Assembly (NCBI RefSeq): GCF_003122325.1
Contig: NZ_QFBC01000011.1
Location: forward strand, 62,001 to 126,000
Source of the DNA: Rhizobium album
Lineage (GTDB): Bacteria > Pseudomonadota > Alphaproteobacteria > Rhizobiales > Rhizobiaceae
Direction: 5' to 3'
DNA: 64,000 nt
Below the pieces are notes generated by a model. That model saw nothing but the letters and a program-made list of their open reading frames with translations. It was not told where the DNA came from and did not search any database. Both the position numbers and the translations under genes were made by a program. Below are positions 8,453-16,853 of this stretch, piece after piece (position 1 is the first letter of the stretch; the number at the start of each line of letters is the position of its first letter).

Positions 8453-9316
8453 ATGATACCCGGCGCTTTTAACTACCACTGTCCATCGACGGTTGCCGAT
8501 GCCGTCGCACTTCTGTCGTCGCTCGGCGACGAGGCGCGGCCGCTGGCCGGCGGCCACAGTCTCATTCCGATGATGAAGCTTCGGCTGGCAACGCCGGAGC
8601 ACCTGATCGACCTGCACGGTATCGCCAGCCTCAAGGGCATCCGCCAGGAGGCCGACCGGCTGGTGATCGGCGCAATGACCACGCAGCACGAATTGCTGGC
8701 ATCGCCGGAGGTCTCTGCGGCCTTTCCGATTCTGAAGGAAACGGCGCTGCTGATCGCCGATCCACAGGTGCGCTACCGCGGCACGCTCGGCGGCAATGTC
8801 GTCAATGGCGATCCCGGCAACGACATGCCGGCGTTGATGATGACGCTCCATGCATCCTACCGACTGGAAGGCCCGGATGGCGTGCGCGACGTGGCCGCTT
8901 CGGATTTCTACCAGGGCGCCTATTTCACCGCGCTGGAACCGGGCGAGCTGCTGACCGCCATCACCATTCCCTTTACCGCTTCCGGCCATGGTTATGCCTA
9001 TGAGAAGCTCAAGCGCAAGGTCGGCGACTATGCCACGGCGGCGGCGGCCGTCATGCTGACGATGGCGAACGGCAAGGTGGAGAGCTGTTCCATCGGCCTC
9101 ACCAACCTGTCCGATACGCCGCTGCTGGCCGAGGCGGCTGCAGACGCCGTGATCGGCACCGGCCTGGACGACGATACCCTCAAGAAGGCGAGTGAACGCG
9201 CCCAGGAGATCATGTCGCCTGCCGCGGATGCCCGCGGGCCGGTCGAATACCGCAAACATGTCGGCGGCATCATGGTCATGCGGGCGCTGAAGCGTGCCGC
9301 GGCCCGCGCTGCCTGA
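8453..9316 (+). CDS. coxM: Aerobic CO dehydrogenase, medium FAD-binding subunit
   Basis: Flavoprotein subunit of the Mo-Cu CO dehydrogenase (CO + H2O to CO2 + 2H+ + 2e-), passing electrons from the iron-sulfur subunit to quinone or other acceptors. The 287-residue product has the two FAD pyrophosphate motifs of this family, AGGHSLIP (32-39) and [14 protein letters not shown] (111-124). ATG 8453 is preceded by GGGAGGAGGATCC. It lies 11 bases before coxS. The order M-S-L matches the Oligotropha cox genes and the xanthine-dehydrogenase family in general; the cox identity rests on CoxL. Confidence 0.93.
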   Translation: MIPGAFNYHCPSTVADAVALLSSLGDEARPLAGGHSLIPMMKLRLATPEHLIDLHGIASLKGIRQEADRLVIGAMTTQHELLASPEVSAAFPILKETALLIADPQVRYRGTLGGNVVNGDPGNDMPALMMTLHASYRLEGPDGVRDVAASDFYQGAYFTALEPGELLTAITIPFTASGHGYAYEKLKRKVGDYATAAAAVMLTMANGKVESCSIGLTNLSDTPLLAEAAADAVIGTGLDDDTLKKASERAQEIMSPAADARGPVEYRKHVGGIMVMRALKRAAARAA

Positions 9317-9327
9317 GGAGGAAACGA

Positions 9328-9828
9328 ATGGCAAAAACCCATGTGACGATGACCGTGAACGGCGCCGAGGTCGAAGGCCTCGTCGAACCGCGCACGCTGC
9401 TCATCCATTTCATCCGCGAGAACCTGCAGCTGACCGGTGCCCATATCGGCTGCGAAACCACCCATTGCGGCGCCTGCACCGTCGATATCGATGGCATGTC
9501 GGTGAAGAGCTGCACCATGTTCGCCGTCCAGGCGAACGGCTCGGCGATCACCACGATCGAAGGCATCGCCAATGCCGATGGCACCTTGTCCGCCCTGCAG
9601 GAAGGTTTCCGCCAGATGCACGGCTTGCAATGCGGCTTCTGTACCCCCGGCATGATCGTGCGTGCCCACCGGCTGCTGCAGGAAAACCCGAGCCCGACGG
9701 AAGAGGAAATCCGCTTCGGTATCGCCGGCAACCTCTGTCGCTGCACCGGCTACCAGAACATCGTCAAGGCGATCCAGTACGCGAGCGCCAAGATCAACGG
9801 CGTCGAATTCCGGGAGGCTGCAGAATGA
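9328..9828 (+). CDS. coxS: Aerobic CO dehydrogenase, small [2Fe-2S] subunit
   Basis: 166-residue electron-transfer subunit with two [2Fe-2S] clusters. The N-terminal plant-ferredoxin-type cluster uses Cys42, Cys47, Cys50 and Cys62 ([10 protein letters not shown] to KSC). The C-terminal cluster, near the molybdopterin site, uses Cys102, Cys105, Cys137 and Cys139 (QCGFCTPGM to [10 protein letters not shown]). All eight ligands are present. The ATG follows GAGGAGGAAACGA. Its stop overlaps the coxL start as ATGA at 9825-9828, so the two are translationally coupled. Confidence 0.95.
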   Translation: MAKTHVTMTVNGAEVEGLVEPRTLLIHFIRENLQLTGAHIGCETTHCGACTVDIDGMSVKSCTMFAVQANGSAITTIEGIANADGTLSALQEGFRQMHGLQCGFCTPGMIVRAHRLLQENPSPTEEEIRFGIAGNLCRCTGYQNIVKAIQYASAKINGVEFREAAE

Positions 9829-12245
9829 ACGACATGACCTTGACCAAGGAGCAACGCGAGGCGCGTCTCGAAGGCATGGGCTGCAAGCGCAAGCGTGTCG
9901 AGGATATCCGCTTCACGCAGGGGCGCGGCAATTATGTCGACGACGTCAAGCTGCCCGGCATGCTGCATGGCGATTTCGTGCGCTCGCCGCACCCGCATGC
10001 GCGCATCCGTTCGATCAACAAGGACGCGGCGCTGAAGGTGCCCGGTGTGCTGGCGGTGCTGACGGCGGACGACCTGAAGGGCGTCAACCTCGCCTGGATG
10101 CCGACGCTCGCCGGCGACGTGCAGATGGTGCTTGCCGACGGCAAGGTGCTGTTCCAGAACCAGGAAGTCGCCTTCGTCGTCGCCACCGACCGTTACGCCG
10201 CCGATGACGGCGTCAACGCCGTGGAGGTGGACTACGAACCGCTGCCGGTGCTCGTCGATCCGTTCAAGTCGATGGATGCCGATGCGCCGGTGCTGCGCGA
10301 GGATCTCGAAGGCAAGATGACCGGTGCTCACGGCCCCCGCAAGCACCACAACCACATCTTCGAATGGACGGTCGGCGACAGGGACCTCACCGATGCCGCC
10401 TTCCGCAAGGCGGAGGTGACGATCAAGGAGATGATCTCCTATCACCGCACCCATCCGTCGCCGCTGGAGACCTGCCAGTCCGTCTGTTCCTTCGACAAGA
10501 TCAAGGGCGAACTGACGATCTGGGGCACCTTTCAGGCGCCGCACGTCATCCGCACCGTCGTGGCGCTGATCTCGAAGATCCCGGAACACAAGATCCATGT
10601 GATCGCCCCCGATATCGGCGGCGGTTTCGGCAACAAGGTCGGCGCCTATCCCGGCTACATCTGCTCCGCCGTCGCCTCGATCGTCACCGGCAGGCCGGTG
10701 AAATGGGTCGAGGACCGCATCGAGAACCTGACCAGCACCTCCTTTGCCCGCGATTATCACATGACGACGGAAATCGCCGCGACGAAGGAGGGCAAGGTCA
10801 CCGGCCTGCGCGTCCATGTGCTCGCCGATCACGGCGCCTTCGATGCCTGCGCCGACCCGTCGAAATGGCCAGCCGGTTTCTTCAACATCGTCACCGGCTC
10901 CTACGACTTCCCGACGGCGCATCTGGCGGTCGACGGCGTCTACACCAACAAGGCGCCGGGCGGCGTCGCCTATCGTTGCTCCTTCCGCGTCACCGAGGCG
11001 GCCTATTGCATCGAGCGGGGCATGGATATCCTGGCCCAGAAGCTCGGCATGGACCCGGCCGAACTCAGGCTGAAGAACTTCGTGCGGCCGGAACAGTTTC
11101 CGTACCAGTCGGCGCTGGGCTGGGAATATGATTCCGGCGACTATCACACCGCCATGCGCAAGGCGATGGAGACGGTGCAATATGAAGACCTGCGCAAGGA
11201 ACAGGCGGCCAAACGCGAAGCGTTCCGGCGCGGCGAAACCCGCGAGATCATGGGCGTCGGCATCTCCTTCTTCACCGAGATCGTCGGTGCCGGGCCTTCG
11301 AAGAACTGCGACATCCTCGGCATCGCCATGTTCGACAGCTGCGAGATCCGGCTGCATCCGACCGGGGCGGGCATCGCCCGCGTTGGCTCCAAGAGCCAGG
11401 GCCAGGGGCATGAAACCACCTGGGCGCAGATCATCGCCACCGAACTCGGCATTCCCGCCGACGACATCATGGTCGAGGAGGGCAACACCGACACGGCCCC
11501 TTACGGCCTCGGCACCTATGGCTCGCGCTCGACACCGGTCGCCGGCGCGGCCATCGCCATGGCAGCGCGAAAAATCCGTGCCAAGGCTCAGATGATCGCC
11601 GCCTATCTCCTGGAAGTCCACGAGGGCGACCTGGAATTCGACATCGACGGCTTCCGTGTCAAGGGTCTGCCGGAGCGTTTCAAGTCGATGAAGGAGATCT
11701 GCTGGGCGGCCTATAATTCCATCCCGCCGGGTATGGAGCCGGGCCTGGAGGCGGTGAGCTACTACGATCCGCCGAACATGACCTATCCGTTCGGCGCCTA
11801 TATCTGCGTCATGGACATCGACGTCGATACCGGGGTCTACAAGGTCCGGCGCTTCTACGCGCTCGACGATTGCGGCACCCGCATCAACCCGATGATCATC
11901 GAGGGGCAGGTGCATGGCGGACTGACGGAAGCCTTCGCCATCGCCATGGGGCAGGAGATCCGCTACGACGACAACGGCAACGTCGTCACCGGTTCGCTGA
12001 TGGATTTCTTCCTGCCGACGGCGGTGGAAACGCCGCATTGGGAGACGGATTTTACCGTCACGCCTTCGCCGCATCACCCGATCGGCGCCAAGGGGGTCGG
12101 CGAAAGCCCCAATGTCGGCGGCGTCCCGGCGTTTTCGAATGCCGTCAACGACGCGTTTTCTTTCCTCGGCTCGACGCATATCCAGATGCCGCATGATTTC
12201 TGGCGGAACTGGCAGGCGGCCAAGACGCTCGGCGCGCTCGGCTGA
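9825..12245 (+). CDS. coxL: Aerobic CO dehydrogenase, large catalytic Mo-Cu subunit, form I
   Basis: Catalytic subunit of 806 residues, close to the roughly 809 of Oligotropha CoxL. The active-site loop reads VAYRCSFR at residues 381-388 (10965-10988), with Cys385 as the expected ligand of the bimetallic Mo-Cu centre. AYxCSFR defines true form I CO dehydrogenases, whereas form II enzymes have AYRGAGR. Other family marks are the molybdopterin contact GGGFGNK (265-271), a QGQG-type segment ([11 protein letters not shown]), and KGVGESP near the C-terminus carrying the conserved active-site Glu. This supports aerobic CO oxidation by the host, a supplementary electron source in many rhizobial relatives. 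Confidence 0.96.
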   Translation: MNDMTLTKEQREARLEGMGCKRKRVEDIRFTQGRGNYVDDVKLPGMLHGDFVRSPHPHARIRSINKDAALKVPGVLAVLTADDLKGVNLAWMPTLAGDVQMVLADGKVLFQNQEVAFVVATDRYAADDGVNAVEVDYEPLPVLVDPFKSMDADAPVLREDLEGKMTGAHGPRKHHNHIFEWTVGDRDLTDAAFRKAEVTIKEMISYHRTHPSPLETCQSVCSFDKIKGELTIWGTFQAPHVIRTVVALISKIPEHKIHVIAPDIGGGFGNKVGAYPGYICSAVASIVTGRPVKWVEDRIENLTSTSFARDYHMTTEIAATKEGKVTGLRVHVLADHGAFDACADPSKWPAGFFNIVTGSYDFPTAHLAVDGVYTNKAPGGVAYRCSFRVTEAAYCIERGMDILAQKLGMDPAELRLKNFVRPEQFPYQSALGWEYDSGDYHTAMRKAMETVQYEDLRKEQAAKREAFRRGETREIMGVGISFFTEIVGAGPSKNCDILGIAMFDSCEIRLHPTGAGIARVGSKSQGQGHETTWAQIIATELGIPADDIMVEEGNTDTAPYGLGTYGSRSTPVAGAAIAMAARKIRAKAQMIAAYLLEVHEGDLEFDIDGFRVKGLPERFKSMKEICWAAYNSIPPGMEPGLEAVSYYDPPNMTYPFGAYICVMDIDVDTGVYKVRRFYALDDCGTRINPMIIEGQVHGGLTEAFAIAMGQEIRYDDNGNVVTGSLMDFFLPTAVETPHWETDFTVTPSPHHPIGAKGVGESPNVGGVPAFSNAVNDAFSFLGSTHIQMPHDFWRNWQAAKTLGALG

Positions 12246-12259
12246 CCAGGACGAAACCG

Positions 12260-13207
12260 ATGTCTCGTTTCGATCCGGGGCCGGGCGATGCGGCTTCCCT
12301 TCCCGCATGCGGGGAGGGGGCCGCGCCGACGGCGCGTCTTTCGCCAGACGATATCGCTGTAAGGCTTGCCGAGGCCGGTTACATCGCCGAGGGCGATCTG
12401 GCGACGGCGATCAGCCTGATGCAGATGCTGGGGCGGCCGCTGCTCCTGGAAGGGGAGGCGGGGGTCGGCAAGACCGCCGTCGCCAAGGCGCTCGCCTTCG
12501 TGCACGGTACGGAGCTCATCCGCCTGCAATGCTACGAGGGGCTGGACCAGCCGGCGGCGCTCTACGAATGGAACTACCAGCGGCAATTGCTGGCGATCCA
12601 GGCGCAGCAGGGCCGGGAGGCCGGGCTTGCCGAAGACGAGATCTTTTCGGAAAAATTCCTGCTGGAACGGCCGCTGCTGGCGGCGATCCGGCGGGAAAGG
12701 TCGCCGGTACTGCTGATCGACGAAATCGATCGGGCCGACGAGGAGTTCGAAGCCTTCCTGCTCGAGCTGCTCTCGGAATTCCAGATCTCCATCCCCGAAC
12801 TCGGCACCATCAAGGCGCGCTCCGTGCCGCATGTGGTGCTGACGTCCAACGGCACTCGCGAGCTGTCCGACGCCCTGCGCCGGCGCTGCCTCTATCATTA
12901 CGTCGATTATCCCGACGTCGACCGCGAGGCTCGCATCATCCTCGCCCATATCGACAAGATCGACGCCTCGCTGGCGCTGCAGATCGCCCGCATGGTCGAA
13001 AAAATCCGCAAGGAGGATCTGCGCAAGGTGCCGGGCGTTGCCGAAACACTGGATTGGGCGGCAGCCCTCGTCGGCCTTAATGTTCGCGATCTCGCCGATG
13101 CGCCGGAGGCGGTGCATGCGACGCTGATGTGCCTGCTCAAGACCCGCGAGGACAAGGCGCGTTTCACCCGCGAAGTGACCGAACGACTGATCGGGAGGGT
13201 CGCATGA
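12260..13207 (+). CDS. coxD: AAA+ MoxR-family ATPase for CO dehydrogenase maturation
   Basis: 315-residue AAA+ protein with Walker A GEAGVGKT (65-72), Walker B PVLLIDEIDRAD, and a sensor-1 Asn in VVLTSNGTRELSD. CoxD is described as needed to assemble the sulfur/copper part of the CODH active site, working with the VWA protein CoxE. The N-terminal 25 residues (FDPGPGDAASLPACGEGAAP) are low-complexity, are encoded across a GC-rich palindrome, and precede the usual family start (DDIAVRLAEAGYIAEGD). The stop overlaps the coxE start as ATGA at 13204. Confidence 0.93.
   Translation: MSRFDPGPGDAASLPACGEGAAPTARLSPDDIAVRLAEAGYIAEGDLATAISLMQMLGRPLLLEGEAGVGKTAVAKALAFVHGTELIRLQCYEGLDQPAALYEWNYQRQLLAIQAQQGREAGLAEDEIFSEKFLLERPLLAAIRRERSPVLLIDEIDRADEEFEAFLLELLSEFQISIPELGTIKARSVPHVVLTSNGTRELSDALRRRCLYHYVDYPDVDREARIILAHIDKIDASLALQIARMVEKIRKEDLRKVPGVAETLDWAAALVGLNVRDLADAPEAVHATLMCLLKTREDKARFTREVTERLIGRVA
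12298..12317. repeat. REP-like palindrome inside the 5' end of coxD
   Basis: CCTTCCCGCATGCGGGGAGG folds on itself as a full 20-base hairpin with one G-T pair. Similar CCCGCATGCGGG palindromes are common intergenic repeats in rhizobial genomes. Here it is in frame in the coxD N-terminus and encodes LPACGEG. It probably inserted into, or extended, the coding region. It could also affect coxD translation as an mRNA hairpin about 40 bases after the start codon. Confidence 0.4.
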
Positions 13208-14409
13208 GCTGCTGCGGAGCGCCGATGACACCCGGCGAGGCGGATGAGGTTTCGCAGCTGATGGCGGCAAAATTATCCGCCTTCCTCAAAACCCTGCGCG
13301 ACAACTCATTCGCCATCGGCCTGCAGGAGGCAGGTGATGCTGCCGCGCTGATGGCCGCCGGCTATGCTGAGAAACCATCCTTGCTCAGGGCGGCATTAAA
13401 ACACCTGGTTTCCGCCCGCAAGGCCGACTGGCTGGCCTTCGACGGCATCTTCGACGCCTTCTGGCTCGGCACGCGGGTGCGCTCCCGCTCGCTGGTGTCC
13501 GGCGGCAATGCTTCGGCTTCCGGCAATCCGGCGTTGAAATCCTTGCCGGACAATGCTGCGCGCAGTGCGGATGCTGCGACAGACCAGCTGCCCTCTGCCG
13601 AGAACGGCGAAAACGACGCGGCCGGCGAAGGACGGATGGAAGGCGCGTCCGTGGTCGAAAACATCGCGGCGACGGATTTTCGCAAGCTCCACCAGCCTGA
13701 GGATATCGAGAAGGCGCATGTCTTGGCGGCGCGTCTGGCAGCCGTGATGCGCACGCGCCTGACGCGCCGTGACCAGATGCGCAGCAAGGGAGAGCGGCTG
13801 GACCTGCGCCGCACCATCCACGGCAACATCAGCCATGGCGGCGCGCCGGTTGCCCTGTTTCACCGTCGTCGCAAGGAAAAGCCGCTGCGGCTGGTGATGC
13901 TGCTCGACGCCTCCGGTTCGATGAGCCTCTACACCGGCGTCTTCCTGCGTTTCATCCATGGTGTGCTCGACGCGTTCCACGAGGCGGAAGCCTTCCTGTT
14001 CCACACGCGGCTCGCCCATGTCTCCGACGCGATGAAGGAGCGTGATGCTGCGCGGGCGCTCGACCGGCTGTCGATGATGGCCCAGGGTGTCGGCGGCGGC
14101 ACGAAGATCGGCGAATGCCTCGCCATCTTCAACCGCTGGCACGCCGCCCGCGTCATCCATTCGCGCACCTGTGTGATGATCGTCTCGGACGGATATGAAA
14201 CCGGCGATGCCGAACAACTGGGCCGGGAGATGGCTGCTTTGCGCCGCCGCTGCCGGCGGATCTTCTGGCTGAACCCGATGGCCGGCTGGGACGGATATGC
14301 GCCCGAAGCCCGCGGCATACGGGCAGCCTTGCCCTATGTCGACCTGCATGCGCCTGCCAACACGCTGCAAAGCCTGGCGGCACTCGAACCCTATCTTGCG
14401 AAACTGTGA
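13204..14409 (+). CDS. coxE: VWA-domain protein for CO dehydrogenase maturation
   Basis: 401-residue protein with a C-terminal von Willebrand factor A domain. The metal-ion-dependent adhesion site is complete at DASGSM (235-240), with GGGTKIGECL and MIVSDGYETGD later. Residues 100-145 form an acidic, low-complexity linker, and the N-terminal helical region (SQLMAAKLSAFLKTLRDNSFAIG) is typical of CoxE. It pairs with the MoxR ATPase CoxD, as MoxR-VWA pairs generally do, in metal-centre insertion. It overlaps coxD by four bases. The next start follows within about 12 bases. Confidence 0.92.
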   Translation: MSCCGAPMTPGEADEVSQLMAAKLSAFLKTLRDNSFAIGLQEAGDAAALMAAGYAEKPSLLRAALKHLVSARKADWLAFDGIFDAFWLGTRVRSRSLVSGGNASASGNPALKSLPDNAARSADAATDQLPSAENGENDAAGEGRMEGASVVENIAATDFRKLHQPEDIEKAHVLAARLAAVMRTRLTRRDQMRSKGERLDLRRTIHGNISHGGAPVALFHRRRKEKPLRLVMLLDASGSMSLYTGVFLRFIHGVLDAFHEAEAFLFHTRLAHVSDAMKERDAARALDRLSMMAQGVGGGTKIGECLAIFNRWHAARVIHSRTCVMIVSDGYETGDAEQLGREMAALRRRCRRIFWLNPMAGWDGYAPEARGIRAALPYVDLHAPANTLQSLAALEPYLAKL

Positions 14410-14420
14410 TGGAGGCCCGG

Positions 14421-15269
14421 ATGAACGCCCATGTCGATGTCCTCGAACTTGCCTCCCGATTGAAATCCTCCGAAGAGCCTTTCGTGCTCGCCACCGTCGT
14501 CCGCACCATTTCCGTCACGGCTGCCAAGGCCGGTGCCAAGGCGGTCATCCGGCCTGACGGCACCATCGTTGCCGGCTGGATCGGTGGCGGCTGCGCCCGT
14601 GGCGCCGTTCTGAAGGCTGCACGGGAAGCCCTGTCCGATGGCCGGACACGCCTCGTTTCCGTCCAGCCGGAGGACCTGCTGGCGACGCTCGGCGTCAAGC
14701 CGGGGGAAAACCGCGACGGCGTGCGGTTTGCCCGCAACATGTGCCCCAGCCAGGGCAGCATGGATATCTTCATCGAGCCGGTATTGCCGCGGCCGCCGCT
14801 CCTGATCCTCGGCGCCAGCCCGGTGGCATCCGCCATCGCCGACCTGGCGCGGAAGCTCGATTACCACGTCACCCTCGCCGCGCCCGTTTGCGACTTTGCC
14901 GAGATGCCGGAGGCCGACGTGCTGGTGGATGGCTTTGCGCTGGCGCCGGCCGAACGCGGTTTCCGTTACGTCGTCATCGCCACCCAGGGCAAGGGAGACG
15001 AGGCCGCTGCCGAGACCGCCTTGTCGATCCCGGCCGATTATTGCGGTTTCGTCGGCAGCCGCAGGAAGATGGCCGCCCTGCGTCAGTCGTTTGTGGACCG
15101 CGGCGTCGCCGCGGAGATCCTTGATCGCTTCAAGGGGCCGGCAGGGCTCGATCTCGGCGCCATCACGCCGGAGGAGATCGCCCTCTCTGTGCTTGCGGAA
15201 ATCACCCAGATCCGCCGCCGCGGCCAGCGCGACGGCCGAAATCCCCCAATCTCAGTCGGAAAGGAATGA
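14421..15269 (+). CDS. coxF: XdhC-family molybdenum cofactor insertion factor
   Basis: 282-residue member of the XdhC/CoxF family, whose members handle and sulfurate the Mo cofactor before insertion into CODH or xanthine dehydrogenase. Visible marks are the N-terminal PFVLATVVRTISVTAAKAG with a conserved Gly/Cys loop (GWIGGGCARG), and the C-terminal Rossmann-like domain (LLILGASPVASAIADLA to GFVGSRRKMA and GLDLGAITPEEIALSVLAEI). I chose ATG 14421, which has GGAGG five bases upstream, although ATG 14409 or GTG 14406 overlapping the coxE stop are possible. The family context makes the role secure; the biochemical step is inferred. Confidence 0.9.
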   Translation: MNAHVDVLELASRLKSSEEPFVLATVVRTISVTAAKAGAKAVIRPDGTIVAGWIGGGCARGAVLKAAREALSDGRTRLVSVQPEDLLATLGVKPGENRDGVRFARNMCPSQGSMDIFIEPVLPRPPLLILGASPVASAIADLARKLDYHVTLAAPVCDFAEMPEADVLVDGFALAPAERGFRYVVIATQGKGDEAAAETALSIPADYCGFVGSRRKMAALRQSFVDRGVAAEILDRFKGPAGLDLGAITPEEIALSVLAEITQIRRRGQRDGRNPPISVGKE

Positions 15270-15271
15270 CC

Positions 15272-15742
15272 ATGGATATGAACGGCAGCGAGCGCATCGA
15301 GGCGCCGGTGGAGGTCGTCTGGCGGGCGCTGAACGATGCGGAGATCCTGCGCCAGTGCATCCCCGGATGCGAGCGGCTGGATAAGGCGTCGGACACCGAG
15401 ATGTCGGCGACGGTCGTCTTGAAGATCGGGCCTGTGAAGGCGCGCTTCGAAGGCGCCGTCGAGCTCTCGAACCTCGACCCGCCGCATTCCTATACCATTT
15501 CGGGTGAAGGAAAAGGTGGTCTCGTCGGCTTCGCCAAAGGCGGCGCCGACGTGTCGCTCACCGCCGACGGCCCGCAGGCCACCATCCTCACCTATACAGT
15601 CAAGGCCGACGTCGGCGGAAAGATCGCCCAGCTCGGCAGCCGACTGATCGACTCCACCGCAAAAAAGCTCGCCGCCGAATTCTTCTCCGTCTTCGGCGAA
15701 AAGGCTGCCGGCCATGCTCTGGCCGCAACAGACGCAGGCTGA
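15272..15742 (+). CDS. coxG: CoxG-family SRPBCC protein
   Basis: 156-residue START/Bet v1-like (SRPBCC) protein of the CoxG family, recognised by IEAPVEVVWRALNDAEILRQ followed by CIPGCERL and later SYTISGEGKGG. CoxG is reported to recruit or anchor CODH at the cytoplasmic membrane in Oligotropha. This copy is short and ends soon after KLAAEFFSVFGEKAAG, without the long C-terminal extension seen in larger CoxG proteins. I prefer ATG 15272 because AAGGA is correctly spaced from it; ATG 15266 overlaps the coxF stop. It is the last cox gene, followed by a strong terminator. Confidence 0.88.
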   Translation: MDMNGSERIEAPVEVVWRALNDAEILRQCIPGCERLDKASDTEMSATVVLKIGPVKARFEGAVELSNLDPPHSYTISGEGKGGLVGFAKGGADVSLTADGPQATILTYTVKADVGGKIAQLGSRLIDSTAKKLAAEFFSVFGEKAAGHALAATDAG

Positions 15743-15807
15743 CATCCGGCCGCGTCTTGCCGGTTGTGGGTGCACCAAAGTCGTATTTTTGCATTTATCG
15801 CTGACAG

Positions 15808-15844
15808 GGAGAAGAAATCCGCGCGGTTTCTTCTCCTCTTTTTT
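15808..15844 (+). terminator. Rho-independent terminator of the cox operon
   Basis: A perfect 10-base stem, GGAGAAGAAA (15808-15817) with TTTCTTCTCC (15827-15836), encloses a GC-rich nine-base loop that can pair further. A T-rich tail TCTTTTTT follows directly (15837-15844). It lies 65 bases after the coxG stop. This is the clearest intrinsic terminator in the window and marks the end of the cox transcript. Confidence 0.85.
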
Positions 15845-15980
15845 ATTAAAACGCATTTCTTGATAAAATAGTGTTAAGACCGATAAGCGAGCATTATCAG
15901 TCATAATGTGCGAAAGACAATGCGTGCATTTATTGAGAAAATGATGCCATAAAACGCACGAACGTTATGAGTTCGCGGGT

Positions 15981-16688
15981 ATGGATTCGCTCGTCGTCCC
16001 GTTTCTCGCGCTCGCCGCTGCCTTGCCCGGCTGGACCCTGCCGCGCGGCAGCGAGCCGGACCGGGTTGCCGCCGACGTCACATTGGAAACGCGCCTGACG
16101 ATCTCGTCCGCCCCAAACTGTGGCTACAGGGTTGCCGCCGTATCCTTCGGGGAGCTCGAGGATCTGGAGTTGGCGCGCGAGGCGGTCGAATGCGCCCTTC
16201 TCGAGGACGCTATCGTCCATGGAGGCATGGAATGGGAAGCAAATATTATTGCCGCCCACTATAATCTTTCGCGTTGTCCGCAGCCTATCGGCAGCGATGA
16301 CGTCGAGGAAAGGTTGCGTTGGATTGACGTACACGACGGTTTTCATCGGCGTCTTGCGGCCGCGGCACGGTCGTCTTGGCTGAAATCCTTTCAGGATCAG
16401 TTATTCGAGCAATTGCAGCGGCATCATCAGGCGCTTCTCTTCCATCCCGATGTCGTCAGCCCTTCCCGTCCGCCGAAATCCGAAGGCGAGACCGAAGCCA
16501 TGCTTCATGACGTGCTCGCCTTGGCGCCCCACACGCAGATCATGCAGGCGGCGCTTGATCGGGACGTCGGCGCCGCGGTCGTGTTGCTGCGCACCCATAT
16601 CCACCTCGCACTCGATCTCCATCGGGCTATCGCAGGTATCGTCGCCAGGGCAGCGGAGCCCGTTAAGGCAAAATCATTTAAAAAATAG
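15981..16688 (+). CDS. GntR-like transcription factor FCD domain protein with degenerate HTH
   Basis: 235 residues. From about residue 49 (NCGYRVAAVSFGELEDLELAREAVE) it matches the FCD ligand-binding domain of GntR regulators, including a histidine-bearing helix (IDVHDGFHRRLAAAA) and the terminal helix RDVGAAVVLLRTHIHLALDLH. The first 48 residues should form the winged HTH but contain none of the usual PVREAL-type pattern, and other frames do not restore it cleanly. Either the DNA-binding domain has decayed or it has diverged strongly. The ATG at 15981 has only a weak RBS. It sits just before a truncated binding-protein gene that it may once have regulated. Confidence 0.6.
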   Translation: MDSLVVPFLALAAALPGWTLPRGSEPDRVAADVTLETRLTISSAPNCGYRVAAVSFGELEDLELAREAVECALLEDAIVHGGMEWEANIIAAHYNLSRCPQPIGSDDVEERLRWIDVHDGFHRRLAAAARSSWLKSFQDQLFEQLQRHHQALLFHPDVVSPSRPPKSEGETEAMLHDVLALAPHTQIMQAALDRDVGAAVVLLRTHIHLALDLHRAIAGIVARAAEPVKAKSFKK

Positions 16689-16698
16689 CAGGAGTAAA

Positions 16699-16818
16699 AT
16701 GAAAGCAATATCGATAGCCGCAGTGACGGCGATGTTTGGGGTGACGTCAGGAGTTGCCTGGGCGGAGTCGCTGCAGGTTGGCTCGGTCACGAACAAAAAT
16801 CAACGCACTCTCCTTTAA
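16699..16818 (+). pseudogene. Truncated 5' end of a periplasmic solute-binding protein gene
   Basis: GGAG and an ATG at 16699 start a 39-codon frame with a good Sec signal peptide (MKAISIAAVTAMFGVTSGVAWA, given in two parts: MKAISIAAVTAM and FGVTSGVAWA). It reads only SLQVGSV of apparent mature protein before unrelated residues and a stop. The start is typical of an amino-acid or polar-compound binding protein, expected after a GntR/FCD gene. The coding sequence appears cut at about 16795, where the 3' flank of the convergent VCBS gene begins. A genuine small secreted peptide is possible but less likely. Confidence 0.45.
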
Positions 16819-16853
16819 AATCTGCTCCTTTCAGGAAAAGTTGTCCAGTAACA

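Noticed and set aside
8453-12245. Form II (CODH-like) or xanthine dehydrogenase assignment for the MSL genes
   Set aside because: The active-site loop is AYRCSFR, not AYRGAGR, and the accessory coxDEFG set follows.
9750-12308. 852-codon minus-strand frame antisense to coxL
   Set aside because: It is a shadow of the GC-rich third codon positions of coxL. It has arginine- and histidine-rich low-quality sequence and no RBS or domain.
15981-16130. Simple frameshift restoring the HTH of the FCD protein
   Set aside because: I translated the other two frames and found no PVREAL-type helix, so one indel does not explain the loss.
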